Source: Isochrysis galbana (Eukaryota; Haptophyta; Isochrysidales; Isochrysidaceae). From it: a stretch of 64,000 bases of DNA. Location of the stretch: NCBI GenBank assembly GCA_018136815.1, contig CM030934.1, positions 4,037,087 to 4,101,086 of the forward strand, given 5' to 3'. The notes under the pieces were generated by a model. The model was not told the origin of the DNA, made no database searches, and worked only from the letters and a program-made list of their open reading frames with translations. Shown here one piece after another: positions 57,992 to 64,000 of the stretch (within the stretch, counting starts at the first letter, position 1; every line of letters starts with the position of its first letter). Made by a program: the position numbers and the translations under genes.

Positions 57992-58978
57992 CGCCACGGC
58001 CCGTGCCAGCCCGCCACCCGCGTCCCCCTGCCGGCTGCGTCAACTGCCGGCCCTTGTCCGCCAACCCCCTCCGCCCCTCAGTTCTCAGCGAGCGGGGAGG
58101 GAGAGGAGACGCAAGGCGGGGGGGGGGGGGGGGAGGGAGGGGGAGGGAGGGAGGGAGGGAGGGAGGCGGGGGGGGGGGAGAGAGAGAGAGAGAAATAGAG
58201 CGGTGAGGGGGTAGCAGTAGGTAGGTGAGGGGGGGGGGGGGGGGGGGGGGGCAGCAAGGGAGGAAGAGACCGAGAGAGCGAGGAGGGGGGAGAAGACTCG
58301 GCGGGGGGCAAGACGTTGAGGAGAGAGGGGCGGGGGGAGGGAGTTGATTTTTGGGCGTTTGGCGTTCGCAGCCGGGGGACGGCGTTTTTCTTGTTGTTGC
58401 AGTATAACCTTAGAGTACTCCCCTCGCCAACTCGCCAACAGTCAGGTGCACTTACGGAAAACGAAAGTTTTGAAAACGGCCGCCAATTTCTACATAATCG
58501 CTGACTTCGCCAAAAACAAATCAACGCTCTCGATTTGTCGGCGCCGATTGCCGCCTCGCGATGGCGCCAAGGAGCCCTGTGGAGATGGACTGACCCCAGG
58601 ATCCGGGTAAGGCTCCTGAGACTCCATCCGTGGCAACCCACGCGTCCGTAGGCCGTAGGCGGCCTATCGACTTGGGTAGCGGGTGAAGATACTTGGGAAG
58701 GCTTGGGCACGGGTGCAGTGGTAACGGGGTCCGCGCGCGGCGGCGAGGGCGAATTTGGCGGTGCAGAGGGCGGTGATGGGTCCATAGTCCATAGGCCATA
58801 GGAACAGATTGAGTCAATCTCAAGTGGGTGATTTCTAATTTCTATCGCGAGAGACCACACACAAGACACAAGACACACGGCACTTGGGGCTCAAGGGTAC
58901 GAGGGGTCACGGTACGGCTTCGATCGCAGAGCGCTGCGACGGCTTCTGGGGTGCGTACGAAGACACGCCACACCACTT
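57992..58978. other. IFT81 5' flank: polypurine and poly-G tracts, then featureless
   Basis: G and GA tracts at 58109-58320 (polypyrimidine on the IFT81 coding strand). The rest (58330-58978) has no supported gene. Confidence 0.6.
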
Positions 58979-59180
58979 TGTCGCATTCGCGAATCGACAC
59001 TCGTTAGTTAGGCTTCTCTTCGTCGTTCGGTATTTATCGTTATATCGTTATAATTCTCTGCTTTCTCTCGTTCTCGTTCTCGGTCATGGGATCTTGGGTT
59101 GTGGAGCGCCCTCCCTCTTTCTCTCGAAGAGAAGGGAAGTTTCCCCACCTTTCTTCCTCCCAGGCGTCGCGAATTGGAGG
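58979..59180. repeat. About 190-bp repeat, copy 2
   Basis: Matches 54230-54430 from TGTCGCATTCGCGAATCGACACTC to CACCTTTCTTCCTCC, with small indels. Here it lies immediately downstream (minus strand) of a LINE-like coding fragment, which favours a LINE 3' end. Confidence 0.65.
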
Positions 59181-59640
59181 CGGCTGAGGTCGGAGGCGGG
59201 GCTGCCTGCGCTGTTTCTAGGAGTCTCGAGGCGTGACGTACCACGCAATCCCACGAGTTTAAGAATTCCTTTTTGTTTATTTTGGACCCTTCGTGGAAGA
59301 AGGTCTCGGGGAGGTGTTCCACGTATTGTGCGCATTCTTCTTGAGTGTAAGGCACTGTGAATTTGTCGTCCTTGTATACGTTGTGCGCGACGTGCGTGTT
59401 TAGGGATTCCCACAGGCTGATCCACGCGGCGCGGGTGATCGGCGGGGGTTCGTGTCTGTTGCGCCACAGTGGCTGCGAAAGCGCTCCTTCTCTGGAGAGA
59501 AGCGAGCGGTTTATCCTTAGGCGGCTCTGAAGTTTGCTAGGGCGTCCTTCCAGAATGCCGGCAACGCCGGGTTACCTCTGATGCTCCGCGTGAGGGCTGG
59601 TCCTCAGTAGAAACCTTTTTCCTTGTTCAAGGGATTCATG
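59080..59640 (-). pseudogene. LINE ORF2 fragment (region between RT and zinc module)
   Basis: Minus-strand reading over two or three frames gives FWKDALANFRA, SLLSREGALSQPLWRNRHEP, TRAAWISLWESLNTHVAHNV, VPYTQEECAQYVEHLPETFF and INKKEFLNSWDCVVRH. The 'PLW.N..I......W' pattern is typical of the stretch after the LINE RT. It is broken by a stop and frame changes. The fragment at 37069-37833 could be the following part of a protein of the same kind. Confidence 0.5.
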
Positions 59641-60107
59641 TTGTATTTCTAATGCCTAGTTCGGTCGCTACTTTACTTGCGCCAAACAAAGCGTCAGAGA
59701 TCTCCAAGTTAAAATCTTTATCCACTGACCCCGTGCCTTGTGCGCCTCTATTGCACTGGACTTGGCGTACGCATGAAGCGCGTGTGCATGAGTCCAGCGC
59801 AGGCCACCATCAGGCCGAGCTTGCACATGAGCCCTGAGCTCAATGCGCTCGCCTCGGCGAACGGCCTCCATGAGGGCCTGAACTTCTGGCAGCGCTCGCC
59901 AGCACTTGGGACCAGCACTCGCCAGCGTCCCAGGTCCCAGGGGCCGGCCTCATGGAGGTCGGGCCGTGTCGAATTATCGAATTATCGTATGCCTGCGGCG
60001 CGATGGGCGGGGATATGTCACTACCGGACTGTGCGACACTCGAATTCGAGCGTGCGACCCACCAGGGACCTCCCACATGCCCCTCGCGAGGCCAAGGCTA
60101 GGGCTCG
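59641..60107. other. Intergenic, no gene
   Basis: Frames in both directions overlap, without family features. Confidence 0.45.
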
Positions 60108-60265
60108 CTATTAATAGGCACTTTTTGAAACCCCCTATTAACGGCATATTAATTGGCTACCGATTAATAGGTTGGCTTCAAAACCCCATATTAATCGCCC
60201 TATTAATTGCTTCTCCGCCGAGCTTCCAAAACCCCCTATTAATAGCCTATTAATATAAGGCAAGT
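60108..60265. repeat. AT-rich repeat cluster with about ten TATTAAT/ATTAATA motifs
   Basis: Three imperfect units of about 50 bases, each with AAACCCC.(T)ATTAA at the start and one or two ATTAAT sites after it (CCTATTAATAG, GGCATATTAATTGG, CCGATTAATAGG, CCCTATTAATTGC). Strongly AT-rich in a GC-rich window. Confidence 0.7.
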
Positions 60266-60310
60266 ACAAGTAGTTTACTGCGTTGTAGCCCACGAACAAA
60301 GAAAGTTGAG

Positions 60311-60400
60311 GCCCAGGACGCACACAAGGTGCGCCTCGGAATCGAACCCCTCAACTTGCAGCCCACGACGGGACTGCTGCGCACTAAGCTAGACTTAGTT
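60311..60400 (-). other. tRNA-like sequence
   Basis: On the minus strand TAGCTTAGTGCGCAGCAG resembles an A box and D arm, and GGGGTTCGATTCC a B box, with a possible anticodon-like stem between. The acceptor stem does not pair and no CCA-adjacent end is seen, so it is probably a tRNA-derived retrosequence or a dead gene. Confidence 0.4.
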
Positions 60401-60794
60401 CGCCGATGCTCACGAGGCTCAGAAGTAATACAAATATCTATAGAATATCTTTACACAAATCTCTTTTCGTCTCACCCCCCCCCCCTGTTCTTCTCATCTC
60501 TCTTCTCTCTCTCTCCCCCCGCCCCCATTTCTCGTCAATTGGTCGCGTCAGAAACTATGAAACTATGGACTATGGTTTGATGTTCTTAGTCTATCTATGG
60601 TGGTATGGGCATGGGCGTCGGTCGGTCGGGCGGTCATCGTTCAGTGTTCAGCGGCGTTCAGATCTTTACTTTTTTCTGCATTTTACAAGCTAAAAGGCTT
60701 TCTCTCTTCTCTCTTTCTCCCGCCAGAATCCAGAATTCTCCCCAGTGGCGGCTCTCCCCAGCTCCCCAGTGGCCGCGACGCGCGACGCGGCGAC
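60401..60794. other. 5' flank of the hAT-like element
   Basis: C-run (60473-60484) and pyrimidine-rich stretches (60700-60720) precede ATG 60795. No other feature. Confidence 0.45.
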
Positions 60795-62228
60795 ATGGGA
60801 AAGCGCGGGCCAAAGCCCAGAGATGTGGTGGAGGCTGAAGTGGCTGCCGCACGGCCCAAGCCGAAAGGCAAGGGTGCGCTTAAGCGCACGCCGACGAGCC
60901 TGTTCGACCCCGCCGCCAAGGACCAGATATACCAGTGCGAGAAGATCGTCGCAGTCGTTGCAAGCGTCAAAGCGCGCTCGCATAGGCAGGGGCAGGAAAG
61001 GCCTCCATGCACCTCCGTCGAAGAGCCCGGCGCGAAGCTCGAGTGCAACGTCAGCGTCGAGCTCGCTGGGGTCGTCGAGTCAGCCGTCGCAGTCCGAAGG
61101 CCCCCAGTCCCAATCAGATAGCGACGATGGAACCAGGTCTCCTTCTTTTGGTTTCCAGATCGGTGCTGAGCACGCATCGGATCACGACTCGGATGTGGCG
61201 GCGCCAGTCAGCGTGCAGAAGCGTGCAGCGAGGGGCTCTGTCGACAAGACAACCGAGGGGTTGAAGCTGTACAATCAGGGGCACTACGAAGCACGCAAGT
61301 TGAAGGGGGTCAAACACTTCCCCAAGAAGTACGAGTGGTTGCAGTGCAACGATGCGATTGGTTGGCATTGCCGCCCATGTGTAGCATCGCTTTGCAGAGG
61401 CAAGGATAATTTATGCAAGGGCTACGGCATGGTCGATGCTGGAGAAGCTCAAAGATAAGCCCGGTAAGGCGGAGTGTGAGTTTCTCAAGGCTTGCAGCGA
61501 GAACCACGACGCCAATTGTCTACGCACATGCCAACTGTTTAACGTGGAGGAAGGTAGTTCGAGATTCAAGGACGATAAGGGTGCGATAATCGATGCCCTC
61601 CACGAGGAGTTGAGAGACCGCTTCTGCAAAGTCTTGAACCACCCGATCCTCGAAGCGATGCGCGTGTTCGACCACCGCGTCTGGCCAAGTGAGTGACCCG
61701 GACACCTTGAGCGAGTTCGGTGAGAAGCAACTCCGGCTGCTATACGAAGAGTACAAAGTCTACATGGACGGCACATCCTTTGATGTAGTTTGGGCGCAAT
61801 TCGAGGAGGTGAAGGAGATGATCAACACAAATGATGAGGGCCTGCACACTCGGAAGTATGCCGATTTGTGGGCACAAATGCTTTGTAAGTTTTCCCCGAC
61901 TTACCCCGAGCTGCTTCGATTGGTTGCAATCGTTTTGGTCATCCCCGTCGACACATCCGAGTGCGAGCGCGTTTTCTCTCTGATGAACAACCACAAGACG
62001 AAGGAGCGGTCTCAGCTCAACCAGGAGAACTTGCGCAGTTTGATGACGTGGTACAGCGCGGCGAGGGATTTGCCACCCGAAGACGTGCCCGTGATGGCAA
62101 TTCTCAAGAAGTATCGTGAGATGGCTGGGGCTCATGGACGTATGCCTCACAAGGCTGCTCCTAGTGTGTGCCCTGATTTGTCCCTTGTTGCTGAGGAGAT
62201 TGAAATGTGCGATGTGGGCGAGGAGTGA
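60795..62228 (+). pseudogene. Broken hAT-superfamily transposase
   Basis: Reading starts MGKRGPKPRDVVEAEVAAAR (ATG 60795). It shifts frame near 61000 to a Ser/Asp-rich linker and a zinc-finger-like module (KHFPKKYEWLQCNDAIGWHCRPC). It shifts again near 61436 (MLEKLKDKPGKAECEFLKAC), and again near 61690 to the C-terminal part. That part holds the hAT dimerisation region: PELLRLVAIVLVIPVDTSEC, ERVFSLMNNHKTKERSQL. The last shift lies at a GTGAGTGA doubling. Between zinc finger and dimerisation region only about 150 residues remain, far too short for the RNase-H-like catalytic core with its insertion. It is therefore internally deleted as well as frame-broken. Confidence 0.7.
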
Positions 62229-63105
62229 GGAGTATGCATAGAGAGATAGAGAATAGAGAGGGGGCACAGTGTTACGTGTTACGTGCTTAGATACGTGGTA
62301 GCAATGAGCAATGAGCAATCCAGCAATCAATCAACAATCAATACTAGACTAGTACTAGAATGAGAATGAATGCAATGCCCATGTGTTCATGATGTTCATG
62401 TGACCAAGATCCCAACTTGTCCTTGCGCGCGCGATTGCGCGCGCGGCGTGTGGCCGTTGTCCGTGGAAATACTTGCCTGACCGCGGTGTTCATATGGTGT
62501 TCACGAGGTGTTCATATGGTGGCTCAGGAGGTGTTCACGCTAAGGTTGGCAACAGTTGGCAGATCGGGTGTTCATATGACTTGTTCACTTGGCAGATCTG
62601 GTGTTCACACAAAGCATATGAACACCAGTTGAACGTTCTCGCACAACCCCTGGGCGGACAAGGCGGGGGAGTCACTCACCGACGGCATGGATTTTCGTTT
62701 TCGTGGGATAGCATAGGGGGTTCGCGGGGTTGAGAGAAAGAACAGGAGAGAGTCGACCTAAAAATGGACCCCCCCAACTTCTCGCAACATATACTACTAC
62801 TTCCGTTACCGTTACCGTTACTCGTTGGAGTGCATTTTTGAAACGCCCGCTCGTAGGATCAATGGCACAACGCCGATGAGGCGGCACGACAGCACGACAG
62901 CGAGGACTACATGTGGACACTAGACTCTTCCTCGGCCAAAGACTGCCGTTCATCATTGCCCCGTTTGTCAATCTGGTGAGATTGCTCCATGTCTGTGGAC
63001 GAGCCTGGAAGTGGCAAATGTTCTCATTGAACGGAGCCTCTCTACTCGCCTCGAATGCCCTGCATTCATCAAACCACTCGTTTCCTCCAATGCCATGCGG
63101 GCTAA
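62229..63105. other. Intergenic with GTGTTCA repeats
   Basis: At 62485-62640 there are about eight GTGTTCA(T/C) or TGAACAC elements, three of them GTGTTCATATG and one in inverse orientation (CATATGAACACC). (CCGTTA)3-4 lies at about 62801-62820. No gene is supported. Confidence 0.6.
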
Positions 63106-64000
63106 CTACAAATTTTTGCTCTTGCTCTCTCGTCGCAAGGCATGTGCCGCATCTCGCCGTGAGCTGCGAGACTTCTCCGGTGTTCCGGCGGAGAGAGAAG
63201 CGGCAGAGGCGGCTGAGAGGGAAGTGAACGCCGCGGAAAAGTAGGCGTAAGATTTTCTCCGCGGCCGCACTCGACCACCGACGAACACCCAACGCACTAT
63301 TGAGATGCCCAGCAAGAGAGGCCACAAGGCAAAGAAAAGCGTCGCCTCCAGCGCGTGGAGGATCCGATACGCAATCACCAGACGAATCGGCCGATCGTCG
63401 CGCTCGTGCCACCGCCGACGCGTCTCCATGGCGGCAATGACCAAAACCACTAATGGGAAGAAGAGAGTGTACAAGCACAGCTGGGCCCATCCCCATAGGA
63501 GGATCCGACGCATTTCGCCCGGCTGGAGAGCTGGTGGCACCCCCCCAACGGGTACCGTTCCACGATTTGACTTGGCATGGGCTGCGAGAAGTCGAGATGT
63601 GTGCGACAGCTGCGCTAAACGCATCCACCGTTTTCGCGAAGATGTGGTACTCCGAGGCTCCGAACCACTACGAGCAGAAGATGCGTCAGATGAGGCGCCG
63701 TCGTCGCAATCGATATGTCTGCAGCAGACACACGGAGCACTATCTGATGAGATTACTCCTCAGCATGGCAAGGGAGGCGACAAAATTCCCGGAAGAGCAA
63801 GACAAGGGATGGACACACATCCACATGAAAGCACCAAGGAAGGCTGCTGGCCTGCTTTCGCAGCCGTGAAGTACTTACTCTGCGAGCCAACGAGCAGCAT
63901 CATGATAGCCACAAGCAAAGATCTTCCAAAGGACATCCGGCGAGGGTGGCAGAACCACCCAATGCAGGGGCATCGGGATCGGTGGCCGAATGGCGGCTGT
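63106..64000 (-). CDS. Membrane protein, C-terminal part (two exons seen, continues beyond the window)
   Basis: One exon runs from the window edge to 63879 (HWVVLPPSPDVLWKIFAC, GYHDAARWLA), with donor GA|GTAAGTAC. The next runs from 63718 to the stop at 63106, with acceptor TCTGCTGCAG after a pyrimidine tract, and phases match. The second exon has two strong membrane helices (ILLWGWAQLCLYTLFFPLVV and LEATLFFALWPLLLGISIV) separated by a charged loop (ETRRRWHERDDRPIR). A basic Ser/Ala-rich tail ends KSKNL. I do not recognise the family. The upstream part lies outside the window. Confidence 0.6.

Noticed and set aside
60311-60400. Functional tRNA gene
   Set aside because: A- and B-box-like strings are present but acceptor and T stems do not pair; kept only as tRNA-like.
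62800-62822. Telomere-like (CCGTTA)n
   Set aside because: Three to four units only; ordinary microsatellite.
1-64000. CRISPR array, prokaryotic operons or ribosome-binding sites
   Set aside because: Spliced eukaryotic genes throughout and no regularly spaced direct-repeat arrays with unique spacers were seen.

Overview
The window is nuclear DNA from a eukaryote, most likely a GC-rich, flagellated unicellular alga. A haptophyte-like genome is my guess; nothing in the sequence fixes the lineage. The evidence is host genes with GT-AG introns, a flagellar intraflagellar-transport gene (IFT81), a spliceosome gene (SF3B2), a USP5-type deubiquitinase, long (CT)n and poly-C/G tracts, and several eukaryotic transposon classes. 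Three runs of exactly 100 N (4701-4800, 17870-17969, 53901-54000) are scaffold gaps. Two of them cut genes or elements.

Host genes, left to right: the start of a ferric-reductase/NADPH-oxidase-like membrane protein (1-741, minus); a secretory-pathway FkbM-type methyltransferase (4580-5492, plus, cut by a gap); a protein made of five 45-residue RPEL repeats, predicted to bind actin (8184-8846, minus); the C-terminal half (STAS plus cyclic-nucleotide-binding-like domain) of a SulP anion transporter (18105-20111, plus); a ketopantoate-reductase-family protein with a C-terminal membrane anchor (22042-23190, minus); a small basic nuclear-type protein (38987-39532, plus); SF3B2 (43597-45420, plus); an unidentified two-exon-plus gene (47795-48445, minus); USP5 in five exons (49707-52827, minus); IFT81 in two exons (55842-57991, minus); and the end of a two-exon membrane protein (63106-64000, minus).

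Mobile DNA fills much of the rest. The most notable is a family of Ty3/gypsy chromoviruses. Copy A (10024-17869, plus) has a 1.33-kb LTR, a gag gene that starts inside the LTR, and an in-frame UAG after gag. A pol frame follows in which a phage-like DNA-cytosine-methyltransferase-like domain (PPC and ENP motifs) precedes the retropepsin. The minus-strand composite at 24277-36316 joins three pieces: a protease fragment of the A type; a second, diverged subfamily (B) with gag end, the same UAG, the same methylase domain, protease, RT and RNase H; and an A-type RNase H, DD35E integrase, chromodomain and 3' LTR. Both subfamilies keep the methylase domain and the gag-UAG-pol layout, so these look like working parts of the element. 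Other mobile remnants are LINE fragments (37069-37833, 59080-59640), a broken hAT-like transposase (60795-62228), a partial LTR (54970-55247), and at least eight copies of a dispersed hairpin-rich repeat.

The intergenic DNA is otherwise dominated by polypyrimidine/polypurine tracts, often directly upstream of start codons, and by several unusual short-repeat clusters.
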